Shown: positions 1 to 6,045 of the stretch, in pieces
Position numbering within the stretch: the stretch's first letter is position 1
Layout of the letters: each line of letters begins with the position of its first letter
Assembly: GCA_007135635.1 (NCBI GenBank)
Contig: SLIO01000276.1
Location: forward strand, 1-10,521
Direction of reading: 5' to 3'
Length of the DNA stretch: 10,521 nt
From: Methylomicrobium sp.
GTDB lineage: Bacteria > Pseudomonadota > Gammaproteobacteria > Methylococcales > Methylomonadaceae
Made by a program: the position numbers and the translations under genes
The notes under the pieces: generated by a model
Seen by the model: only the letters and a program-made list of their open reading frames with translations
Database searches by the model: none
What the model was told of the DNA's origin: nothing

Positions 1-1005
1 GCCGTGCTTTCGCGCATAAAAATCATGGCCAAACTGAATATCGCCGAGCGCCGATTGCCGCAAGACGGCCGGATTAAGCTGCAAATGCTGGGCAAAGAAT
101 TGGATTTGCGGGTGTCGACGATTCCAACCTTATATGGCGAGAGTGTCGTTATTCGCCTATTGGATAAAGAGGCGACGGTATTGGATTTTAAAGCCCTAGG
201 GTTTGCGGGTAGACAATACGAAAAATTTGTCGAAGTATTAAGTCAGCCGCACGGCATTATTCTGATTACCGGACCTACCGGCAGCGGTAAATCGACAACC
301 TTATATACGGCGCTTAAACAACTGAATACGGCCGAGCGTAAAATCATTACCGTCGAGGATCCGGTCGAATATCAATTGGAAGGCATTAATCAAATTCAAG
401 CCAAGCCACAGATAGGATTGAATTTTGCCGCGGCGCTCCGGTCCATCGTCAGACAAGACCCCGATGTGATCATGATCGGTGAAATGCGCGATATCGAAAC
501 CGCTCGAATAGCTGTGCAATCGGCGTTAACCGGACATTTGGTTTTGTCCACTCTGCATACCAACGATGCGGCGGGCGGTGTGACGCGTTTATTGGATATG
601 GGCTTGGAAGAATACCTGCTGAGTTCGACGGTCAACGGAATTTTAGCGCAGCGCTTGGTTAGAAAACTTTGTCCTCATTGTAAAACCGCTTATCCGGTCG
701 ATTCGACCTTGGCCGAAGAATTGAAGTTGAGGCATTTTCAACCGGAGGGCGATTTGGTTCTCTATAAAGCAACCGGCTGTCAGGCTTGCAACGGTCTAGG
801 CTATAAAGGGCGGATGTCGATCATCGAGTTTCTGGTGATGACCGATCCCATTCGGCGCTTGATCATGACGCATGCGGAAGCCGGCGAAATACAACGTTTG
901 GCAATAAGCGAGGGAATGCTGACTATGTATGAAGACGGTTTGGTCAAAGCCTTGCAAGGTTTGACCACTTTGGAAGAAATTTTACGCGTGACGACGGAAT
1001 CCTGA
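1..1005 (+). CDS. gspE: Type II secretion ATPase GspE, 5'-truncated
   Basis: Cytoplasmic hexameric ATPase that drives pseudopilus assembly. The reading frame is open to the left edge, so the first in-frame GTG at base 4 is not the true start; about 335 of the usual 500-570 residues are present and the N-terminal GspL-binding domain is missing. Numbering from base 4, I see the [26 protein letters not shown] core entry (3-24), Walker [10 protein letters not shown] (90-98), the Asp box [10 protein letters not shown] (114-123), Walker B around DPDVIMIGE (152-160) and the His box [14 protein letters not shown] (177 onward). A zinc-finger-like tetracysteine motif (CPHC at 223-226, CQAC at 259-262) is typical of T2SS GspE. 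All catalytic motifs look intact. The stop overlaps the gspF start by one base (TGATG), which suggests translational coupling. Assignment to T2SS rather than type IV pilus PilB rests on the neighbours. Confidence 0.97.
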   Translation, partial: AVLSRIKIMAKLNIAERRLPQDGRIKLQMLGKELDLRVSTIPTLYGESVVIRLLDKEATVLDFKALGFAGRQYEKFVEVLSQPHGIILITGPTGSGKSTTLYTALKQLNTAERKIITVEDPVEYQLEGINQIQAKPQIGLNFAAALRSIVRQDPDVIMIGEMRDIETARIAVQSALTGHLVLSTLHTNDAAGGVTRLLDMGLEEYLLSSTVNGILAQRLVRKLCPHCKTAYPVDSTLAEELKLRHFQPEGDLVLYKATGCQACNGLGYKGRMSIIEFLVMTDPIRRLIMTHAEAGEIQRLAISEGMLTMYEDGLVKALQGLTTLEEILRVTTES

Positions 1006-2222
1006 TGGCACTCTATGCGTATAAAGCCGTAAACAATAACGGCGAAGTTGAAGACGGTTTGCGTGAAGTCGCCGACGAAGCGGCTTTGATCGCCGAATTG
1101 CAAACGGAAGGTTTTATACCGCTTCACGTATCTTTATCCAAAGGCAGAACATTTCTTGGATTGCGATTGGGGGCCAAACAGCTGCGATTATCGCAAAAAG
1201 AAGTATTGATGCTGACCGGCGAGCTAGCTACCTTGCTGGATTCCGGACTTCCTCTCGACAAATCACTTTCGGTATTGATCGATCTGACCGAGGAAAATGA
1301 AAAATTGAGCAAATTGCTCTCGCGTGTATTGGAAAAAGTCAAAGGCGGAACGTCTCTTGCCGATGCCTTGCAGAGTCAAGCCGGGGTGTTTTCCAAATTT
1401 TATCTGAATATGATCCGAGCCGGAGAGGCGGGCGGTAATCTAGGCGGCGTTTTGGTGCGCTTGGCGGACTATCTCGAGCGTTCGCGGGAGCTCAGGGACA
1501 CGGTTAGCACCGCATTGATATACCCGATTATTTTAATGATCATGTCGTTTGCATCGTTGTTTGTGATGCTAACCTTTGTGGTGCCTCAATTTACCGAAAT
1601 GTTCGAAAGCGCCGGCCAGGCATTACCGGTACCGACTCAGATTGTCGTAGGTTTGGCCAATTGGCTACAAAGCTATTGGTGGTTATTGTTGGCGATAATT
1701 GTATCGGCCTATCTCTATATGAATCATCAACTGTCAGAACCGACGTCTCGTAAGGGGTGGGATGCCCGGTTTCTTAAGATGCCGTTGGTGGGTAACATTT
1801 TACTCGCGATGGAAACCGCCAACATTACACGTACACTCGGCACGCTTTTAGGAAACGGCGTATCGATCATCAGCGCCTTGACCATCGTGCGCGAAACCGT
1901 GTCGAACTTAACGCTGGTAGATGCGGTCAGAGATGCCGAAGAGCAGCTCAAGCAAGGCCGTCATATGTCCGATGCTTTACTCGACAAGGGCGTTTTACCT
2001 AAAATGGCGATGCAAATGATCCGGATGGGAGAGGAGACCGGGCGATTGGAAGAGATGCTGCTGCGTGTTGCGACGATTTACGACAAACAACTTAAAGTAT
2101 CGATACAGCGTATGCTGGCTCTTTTGGAGCCGGTGTTGATCATAACTTTAGGTTTAATGATTGCCGGTATCATTATTTCAATTTTGTTGGCAATCTTGAG
2201 TGTAAACGATTTAGCTTTTTAG
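1005..2222 (+). CDS. gspF: Type II secretion inner-membrane platform protein GspF
   Basis: Polytopic core of the T2SS inner-membrane assembly platform. It is thought to couple GspE ATP hydrolysis to pseudopilin extraction from the membrane. The 405 residues match the usual family length of about 400. Two copies of the T2SSF domain are visible, each with the family signature: MIRAGEAGGNLGGVL-like at 136-150 and MIRMGEETGRLEEML-like at 338-352. Three hydrophobic segments are evident, near 171-195, 220-240 and 373-398, consistent with the known topology. The ATG overlaps the gspE stop by one base and the protein begins MALYAYKA, the standard N-terminus, so the start is secure. Nothing is truncated or unusual. 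Confidence 0.97.
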   Translation: MALYAYKAVNNNGEVEDGLREVADEAALIAELQTEGFIPLHVSLSKGRTFLGLRLGAKQLRLSQKEVLMLTGELATLLDSGLPLDKSLSVLIDLTEENEKLSKLLSRVLEKVKGGTSLADALQSQAGVFSKFYLNMIRAGEAGGNLGGVLVRLADYLERSRELRDTVSTALIYPIILMIMSFASLFVMLTFVVPQFTEMFESAGQALPVPTQIVVGLANWLQSYWWLLLAIIVSAYLYMNHQLSEPTSRKGWDARFLKMPLVGNILLAMETANITRTLGTLLGNGVSIISALTIVRETVSNLTLVDAVRDAEEQLKQGRHMSDALLDKGVLPKMAMQMIRMGEETGRLEEMLLRVATIYDKQLKVSIQRMLALLEPVLIITLGLMIAGIIISILLAILSVNDLAF

Positions 2223-2231
2223 GAAAAAAAC

Positions 2232-2657
2232 ATGAAACGATTTAGAATAAAAAACGGCGGTTTTACCTTGCTCGAATTACTCGTGGTCTTGGGTATTATC
2301 GCGATGCTGGCCGGTGTGGTCGGCCCGCAAGTCATGAAACATATGGGGGCGTCGAAAACCAAGACCGCCATCGTCCAAATCGCCGATCTTTCAGCCGCGC
2401 TCGATATGTATAAGCTCGATGTCGGACGTTATCCGACCACTGAACATGGCTTGCAAGCGCTGATCGAAAAACCTAATGACGTGGATCGTTGGAACGGCCC
2501 GTACTTACGGAAAAACAGAATTCCGTTGGATCCTTGGCAACAACCCTATTTTTATAAATCGCCTGGCGAACATGGCCGATTCGATTTGTATACGTTCGGT
2601 GCCGATCAAAAAGAAGGGGGGGACGGCGAGGATCAAGATATTGTCAGTTGGCAATAA
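2232..2657 (+). CDS. gspG: Major pseudopilin GspG
   Basis: Major subunit of the periplasmic T2SS pseudopilus. The 141 residues fit the family. A short basic leader ends at Gly10, followed by mature FTLLELLVVLG with Glu+5 (Glu15), the classical prepilin-peptidase cleavage and N-methylation site. Residues 11-33 form the hydrophobic N-terminal helix. The C-terminal segment LYTFGADQKEGGDGED (from about 119) carries the acidic residues expected of the GspG calcium site. The ATG is preceded by AGGA at 2221-2224, overlapping the gspF stop and 7 bases from the start. It follows gspF by 9 bases and is clearly in the same transcript. Processing needs GspO/PilD, which is not in this window. Confidence 0.98.
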   Translation: MKRFRIKNGGFTLLELLVVLGIIAMLAGVVGPQVMKHMGASKTKTAIVQIADLSAALDMYKLDVGRYPTTEHGLQALIEKPNDVDRWNGPYLRKNRIPLDPWQQPYFYKSPGEHGRFDLYTFGADQKEGGDGEDQDIVSWQ

Positions 2658-2666
2658 CGAGACCTA

Positions 2667-3158
2667 GTGAGTATTTATTCGGAGACGCCCGCGCTGTTTT
2701 CGAAGATAGGCGTGTCTCGCGCGAACCGTGGGTTCACGATGATCGAGCTGGCCGTAGTGCTGTTTATCATGGTGCTGGCCTTTGGCGCGGTCGGCATATC
2801 CATTTCCTCCGGTAACGATGCAACGACGATTAAAACGGCGGCGCGAGATATGATTTCGGCTCTGCGTTATGCCAGAGGGCAAGCCTTGATGCTCGGCGAA
2901 GAGACGACCGTGACGATCGATTTCGGCGACAACACCTATTATATTAGTACGCGCGATAAGGTTTACCAGATTCCCCAAAATATCCAAGTCAGGCTTGTGA
3001 CAGCGGAAAGCGAGTACAGTCAGGATGGTCGGGCTAGTGTTCGTTTTTTCGGAGACGGTTCTTCAACCGGCGGACGGCTGACGATGGAATTGGATCAATG
3101 GGTGTGGCGCATCGAAATCAATTGGTTAACCGGATTGATCGACCTGACCGATGCCTAA
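2667..3158 (+). CDS. gspH: Minor pseudopilin GspH
   Basis: Minor pseudopilin of the T2SS tip/shaft. The 163 residues fit the family. The prepilin site is RG^FTMIELAVVLF with cleavage after Gly22 and Glu+5 at residue 27, followed by a hydrophobic helix to about residue 47. The GspH/FimT-type globular domain follows and is weakly conserved. I chose the GTG at 2667, nine bases after the gspG stop, giving a 22-residue leader. The alternative in-frame GTG at 2712 would give a more usual 7-residue leader, but the only purine-rich sequence before it (AAGATAGG) is one base away, too close to serve as its ribosome site. The start is therefore less certain than the gene. The stop is followed by an unusually long gap for this cluster. 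Confidence 0.93.
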   Translation: MSIYSETPALFSKIGVSRANRGFTMIELAVVLFIMVLAFGAVGISISSGNDATTIKTAARDMISALRYARGQALMLGEETTVTIDFGDNTYYISTRDKVYQIPQNIQVRLVTAESEYSQDGRASVRFFGDGSSTGGRLTMELDQWVWRIEINWLTGLIDLTDA

Positions 3159-3329
3159 GGAATATGTACAAAATAACTTCCCGAAACAGTAAGCTTTGTG
3201 GAGATTCTGCAGCAATTCCCAATTTTGAGATCAAAAAGGGTGCGGGGTATGCTTGGTGGCATATCCCTGCCGCCGAGATCTGCCAATCGAGCCGCCGAAC
3301 CCCCTTCCGATATTTGATGAAGTTATTTC
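3159..3329 (+). other. 171-base structured gap between gspH and gspI
   Basis: This gap is long for a cluster whose other pseudopilin genes lie within 10 bases of one another. Two adjacent hairpins can be drawn. The first spans about 3218-3240: CCC/GGG outer pairs, a small internal loop, then TTTTG/CAAAA. The second is stronger: GGGGTATGC (3244-3252), loop TTGGTG, GCATATCCC (3259-3267), nine pairs with one G-U. No T run follows, so neither looks like an intrinsic terminator. A 59-codon frame (ATG 3164 to stop 3343) fills the gap but resembles no protein I know. The word CAAAATAACTTCCC at 3169-3182 recurs in the gspK-gspL spacer. The gap could be a degenerate repeat insertion or an mRNA processing or stability element. 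Confidence 0.6.
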
Positions 3330-3746
3330 ATGCTCGTTTCTAAACAGCAAGGTTTCTCATTGATGGAAATTCTTGTGGCCTTCGCGATCATGGCGCTGGC
3401 CTTGGGGGTTTTGCTCCGGATTTTCTCGGGCGGCATCAATACCGCAATCGTTGCCGACGATTATTCGTCGGCCGTGCAAATCGCGGAGTCTTTAATGGCG
3501 CGAGCGGGCGTGGAAACGCCGCTGCAAGCCAGCCAATTTTCAGGTACGGAATTCGATCGTTATGAATGGCTAGTTATCATCCGGCCGGCCGATTTTCAAC
3601 TGCAACCTTCCGGTAATCAAAACGAATTGCCGCTGTTGTATCGCATCGATGTTAGGGTTAGTTGGTCCGAAGAAGGTGCCGAACCGCGCGTTTTCCAATT
3701 GAAAACGCTGCGTTTAGGGCAGGCGGAAGCCGCAAATAGTCGATAG
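3330..3746 (+). CDS. gspI: Minor pseudopilin GspI
   Basis: Minor pseudopilin that nucleates the GspI-J-K tip complex. The 138 residues fit the family (about 120-140). The 8-residue leader MLVSKQQG precedes FSLMEILVAFAIMALALGV, giving prepilin cleavage after Gly8 and Glu+5 at residue 13, then a hydrophobic helix to about 30. The short GspI globular domain with its YRIDVRVSW-type strand follows near residue 105. The ATG at 3330 gives a normal leader, although the only Shine-Dalgarno-like sequence is a weak GATGAAG about 10 bases upstream. It is the one pseudopilin gene here not tightly linked to its upstream neighbour, so its translation may depend on the structure of the preceding gap. Confidence 0.95.
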   Translation: MLVSKQQGFSLMEILVAFAIMALALGVLLRIFSGGINTAIVADDYSSAVQIAESLMARAGVETPLQASQFSGTEFDRYEWLVIIRPADFQLQPSGNQNELPLLYRIDVRVSWSEEGAEPRVFQLKTLRLGQAEAANSR

Positions 3747-3752
3747 CCGCCC

Positions 3753-4430
3753 ATGTCTAAAACTCATTACACATCGAATAAGCAAACCGGTTTTACGCTA
3801 ATAGAAATCATGCTGGCCATGACCTTATTGAGCGTCATGATGGTCTTACTATTCGGCACGCTCAGAATCAGCGCGCAAAGCTGGGAAGCGGGTGAGGGTA
3901 AAGTCGCTCAGGTCGGCGAAGCGGCTCTGGTCTATCAATTTTTTCGCCGGCATTTGGGTGTCACGCAACCGTTGTGGCAAGACTTTAATCCCGAACTGGA
4001 ACAAGCATTCTCGTTTGTCGGCAGGTCCGATGCCCTTCAATTCGTATCCCCGCTGCCGGCTAGTGCAGCCCGTCCCGGCTTGCAACTGTTTACCGTGTAT
4101 TTACGGCAAATGGGTGGCGGTAAGTGGTTGACTGTTTCGGTTCAACCCTTCTTTCCGGTCGCGGAGGGGCAAGCAGCGCAGGATGAAGGTGTCGTAATTC
4201 TTAAGCATGTGAACTCTTTCCAGGTCAGTTATTTCGGCATGGATCCGCTCTCCGGAACGAGCGGATGGCAGGATGAATGGGTCGACAGAGAAGCCTTACC
4301 GCGTTTGGTCAAAATCAGGATTGTTCGCGACAACGAATTGTATTGGCCGGATATGTTTATCGCTATTAGAGCCGCAGCGGATACCGCCGATCCCGAATTT
4401 TCGGGCGGCATTGAGCAGGGGTTCGATTAA
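3753..4430 (+). CDS. gspJ: Minor pseudopilin GspJ
   Basis: Minor pseudopilin, part of the GspI-J-K tip complex. The 225 residues fit the family (about 200-230). The leader MSKTHYTSNKQTG is followed by FTLIEIMLAMTLLSVMMVLLFG, with cleavage after Gly13 and Glu+5 at residue 18. The larger globular domain, with the family's bulky aromatic segments (for example VYQFFRRHLG near 69-78), fills the rest. It begins 6 bases after the gspI stop with no clear Shine-Dalgarno, so it is probably coupled to gspI. Its TAA overlaps the gspK ATG by one base (TAATG). Nothing is unusual. Confidence 0.95.
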   Translation: MSKTHYTSNKQTGFTLIEIMLAMTLLSVMMVLLFGTLRISAQSWEAGEGKVAQVGEAALVYQFFRRHLGVTQPLWQDFNPELEQAFSFVGRSDALQFVSPLPASAARPGLQLFTVYLRQMGGGKWLTVSVQPFFPVAEGQAAQDEGVVILKHVNSFQVSYFGMDPLSGTSGWQDEWVDREALPRLVKIRIVRDNELYWPDMFIAIRAAADTADPEFSGGIEQGFD

Positions 4431-5386
4431 TGCGGCAAAAGGGTTTGGCATTGGTGTTGGTGCTTTGGGTGCTGACGTTGTTAACGATCATGGCCGGAAG
4501 TTTTGCGCTGAGTATGCGCCGGGAATCGTCTATAATGTTTGGCATGAAGACTAGGGCCGAGGCCCAAGCTTTCGCGGAGGCAGGCATTGCAGTGGCGGAA
4601 TTAATGATGTTGGAAGAAGACCCGTTAAAACGCTGGGATGCCGACGGTCAAATTTATGAATTTAGTTTCGATGAGGCCGTGATTCGAGTCCGCATTCTTG
4701 CGGAAAACGGCAAGGTCGACATCAATCGAGCGGAATTGGAATTATTACTCAAGCTATTGAGCCATGCACCGATAGAAGTCGGTTTGCAATCGAGAGTCGC
4801 CAACGCGATTATCGATTGGCGCGATCAGGATGACGAGACGCGAGAAGACGGCGCCGAGAAAAAAGAATATCAAGCGGCCGGCTTGAGATATGGCCCCCGT
4901 AACCAGGCATTCCAGTCGCTTGAAGAATTGCAAATGGTTTTAGGCGTGGATGCCGAACTCTACGACTGGCTAGAGCCTTTTATCACGATCGATTCAGGTC
5001 AAGCGAATGTCGATCTAGACAAAGCCTCGGCGGAATTGCGATATATGCTGGAAAGCGAGGACGACTTTGCCGTCAAGCCGATAACGGGCAAATCCGATGC
5101 TGAGAATGCCGTTCCTACGGTTAGATCTTTTTCGCCGACTGAGCAGGGCGGCGACATGCCGGGAGAATTCGAAATGCAGGACGACGACCAAGCGCAGCCC
5201 GGGACGCCGGCAAGCGGCGCGTTGACTATCGTTTCGGAGGCCATGGTCGGTGAGGGTATTACGGCGGGTATTAAGGTTTTGGTTAGGCGGTCGGATACCC
5301 CGGGCGATCTTTTCTCGGTGGCTCGGTGGCAACCGATACATTCCAAAGTCCACTCTTTATTCGCCTATGAAATGGAACATTATTGA
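4430..5386 (+). CDS. gspK: Minor pseudopilin GspK (tip)
   Basis: Largest minor pseudopilin, expected to cap the pseudopilus tip. The 318 residues fit the family. The leader MRQKG is followed by LALVLVLWVLTLLTIMAGSFALSMRRES. There is no Glu at +5, which distinguishes GspK from the other pseudopilins. Recognisable T2SSK features are the GKVDINRAELELLLKLL helix (94-110), VANAIIDWRDQDDE (123-136) and FQSLEELQMVLGV (161-173), in the alpha-helical insertion domain. Residues about 208-262 form an acidic, Pro/Gly/Gln-rich stretch that looks disordered before the C-terminal strands resume (ALTIVSEAM, IKVLVRR, WQPI). The ATG overlaps the gspJ stop. It is the last gene before the repeat block and so the end of the E-K segment. 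Confidence 0.96.
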   Translation: MRQKGLALVLVLWVLTLLTIMAGSFALSMRRESSIMFGMKTRAEAQAFAEAGIAVAELMMLEEDPLKRWDADGQIYEFSFDEAVIRVRILAENGKVDINRAELELLLKLLSHAPIEVGLQSRVANAIIDWRDQDDETREDGAEKKEYQAAGLRYGPRNQAFQSLEELQMVLGVDAELYDWLEPFITIDSGQANVDLDKASAELRYMLESEDDFAVKPITGKSDAENAVPTVRSFSPTEQGGDMPGEFEMQDDDQAQPGTPASGALTIVSEAMVGEGITAGIKVLVRRSDTPGDLFSVARWQPIHSKVHSLFAYEMEHY

Positions 5387-5494
5387 TGTGAGCCAAGCGC
5401 CGTGGCTTGCCTAGTTCACGGTCAAAACATGTAGGACTGGCTTACAAACCCCGTATAGCAAGAAACGTTTCGGCCAACGTTGCAAAACCGGCTC

Positions 5495-5628
5495 GCCAAG
5501 GCCGTAGGGTGCGCATCGCGCACCTTTCCACGGTGCCGAGCCTGACGATAAGTCCCGACCCAGGTGCGCGATGCGCACCCTACGATTGATGGATGCCGAG
5601 CCAAAGCTCGTGTAACGGAAAAGACGCA
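5495..5628 (+). repeat. REPIN copy A (GTAG-headed REP pair plus flank)
   Basis: Two REP units in inverted orientation. The left unit is GTAG followed by GGTGCGC-ATC-GCGCACC (5508-5524). The right unit is its mirror, GGTGCGC-GAT-GCGCACC (5563-5579) then CTAC (5580-5583). The full arms 5503-5525 and 5562-5584 are perfectly complementary over 23 bases and enclose a 36-base loop. A conserved right flank continues to 5628 and includes a small CGAGC-CAAA-GCTCG hairpin. A GTAG tetranucleotide next to a palindrome, arranged in inverted pairs, is the known form of REP/REPIN elements mobilised by RAYT (TnpA-REP) transposases. No RAYT gene is in the window. Transcribed, it would give a very stable stem that could protect or attenuate the upstream gsp mRNA. 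Confidence 0.85.
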
Positions 5629-5637
5629 AAATAACTT

Positions 5638-5656
5638 CCCCCTTTGAAAAAGGGGG
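5638..5656 (+). repeat. CCCCCTTT-GAA-AAAGGGGG hairpin
   Basis: A perfect 8-bp stem (5638-5645 with 5649-5656) and a 3-base loop. It is followed by ATTGAGGGGGATTT, which repeats the GGGGGATT motif. Sequences of this type (AAATCCCCCT...CCCCCTTT...AAAGGGGG on the other strand) recur as short intergenic repeats in many bacteria. There is no T run directly after it on the + strand, so I do not call a terminator for gspK. On the - strand it is followed by the T-rich TTATTTT. Confidence 0.6.
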
Positions 5657-5683
5657 ATTGAGGGGGATTTATTTAAAAACCCA

Positions 5684-5749
5684 GTCCCGCCAGAGATTGG
5701 CGGAATCCAGTGCCACGGATGGCAAAGCAGGGCTTCATTACTGCGGGAC
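5684..5749 (+). repeat. Hairpin repeat with GGCGGAATCCAG motif
   Basis: The ends GTCCCGC (5684-5690) and GCGGGAC (5743-5749) are perfectly complementary. Inside are CCGCCA-GAGAT-TGGCGG (5687-5703), a perfect 6-bp hairpin that competes with the outer stem, and TGCCA-CGGA-TGGCA (5711-5724), a perfect 5-bp hairpin. A palindrome followed by GGAATCCAG resembles a widespread class of short intergenic repeats in Proteobacteria; that family assignment is an inference from motif resemblance. It lies between the two REPIN copies. Confidence 0.55.
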
Positions 5750-5769
5750 GGTTTTATTTAACCGGTCCT

Positions 5770-5903
5770 GCCAAGGCCGTAGGGTGCGCATCGCGCACCT
5801 TTCCACGGTACCGAGCCTGACGATAAGTCCCGACCCAGGTGCGCGATACGCACCCTACGATTGATGGATGCCGAGCCAAAGCTCGTGTAACGGAAAAGAC
5901 GCA
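5770..5903 (+). repeat. REPIN copy B (direct repeat of copy A)
   Basis: This copy matches copy A at 132 of 134 positions at an offset of 275 bases and in the same orientation. The differences are G5535 to A5810 in the loop and G5573 to A5848 in the right arm. The arms are 5778-5800 and 5837-5859. The second change leaves one C-A mismatch in the otherwise perfect 23-bp stem. The 141 bases between the copies are not repeated. The short AACCGG just upstream of both copies hints that the duplicated unit or insertion context extends a few bases further left. Confidence 0.85.
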
Positions 5904-5914
5904 TTCTTGTCATC

Positions 5915-5943
5915 TTTACCTTATAACCTTAGCCGTTTATGTA
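5915..5943 (+). promoter_or_regulatory. Candidate promoter for gspL-gspD
   Basis: In the AT-rich stretch before gspL, TTTACC (5915-5920) and TATGTA (5938-5943) are 17 bases apart. The -35 matches the sigma-70 consensus at 4 of 6 positions and this -10 at only 3 of 6. TGTAAT at 5940-5945 is a better -10 (5 of 6) but with 19-base spacing. The position, about 100 bases upstream of gspL and just after the repeat block, is where an independent promoter for the L-M-N-D part would be expected. Such matches are common by chance, so this is only a candidate. Confidence 0.2.
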
Positions 5944-6045
5944 ATACGGACAAATCGACTTTCATGAGACAATTCACCAATCTTACGTTTAATGAAAACT
6001 CGTATATTTATCCACTGAAACTCAACTAGAAACAAAACATGACCA

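Larger units (their letters stand above)
5387..6045. other. 659-base gene-free spacer built of repeats
   Basis: I find no gene here. The open frames are translations of the repeats and share no family I recognise. From left to right: a short 5-bp hairpin (CAAGC at 5394-5398, GCTTG at 5405-5409) just after gspK; unstructured sequence to about 5494; REPIN copy A (5495-5628); a C5T3/A3G5 hairpin (5638-5656); a second hairpin element (about 5684-5749); REPIN copy B (5770-5903); and a more AT-rich stretch (5904-6045) that probably holds the gspL promoter region. The xps clusters with this gene order that I know of run E to D with little spacing, so this block looks like repeat accretion at an operon joint. 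Confidence 0.8.

Noticed and set aside
1-1005. Type IV pilus PilB/PilC/PilA interpretation of the first genes
   Set aside because: The ATPase and platform protein alone could be pilus proteins, but the G-H-I-J-K pseudopilin set, GspL/M/N and the secretin order identify a T2SS.
4999-5353. Two minus-strand frames of 112-115 codons opposite gspK
   Set aside because: They lie opposite the acidic, low-complexity part of gspK, have no recognisable features, and conflict with a confident gene on the other strand.
5638-5656. Intrinsic terminator for gspK
   Set aside because: The stem is good, but no T run follows it on the + strand, and it lies 250 bases after the stop within a repeat cluster.
5407-5864. 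Open frames of about 60-72 codons on both strands across the REPIN copies
   Set aside because: They are translations of the repeat palindromes. The same peptide appears in both copies, with no ribosome sites and no protein-like features.
5495-5903. CRISPR array
   Set aside because: There are only two repeat units, each 134 bases and internally palindromic, with a 141-base non-unique interval. This does not fit CRISPR repeat or spacer sizes, and no cas genes are present.
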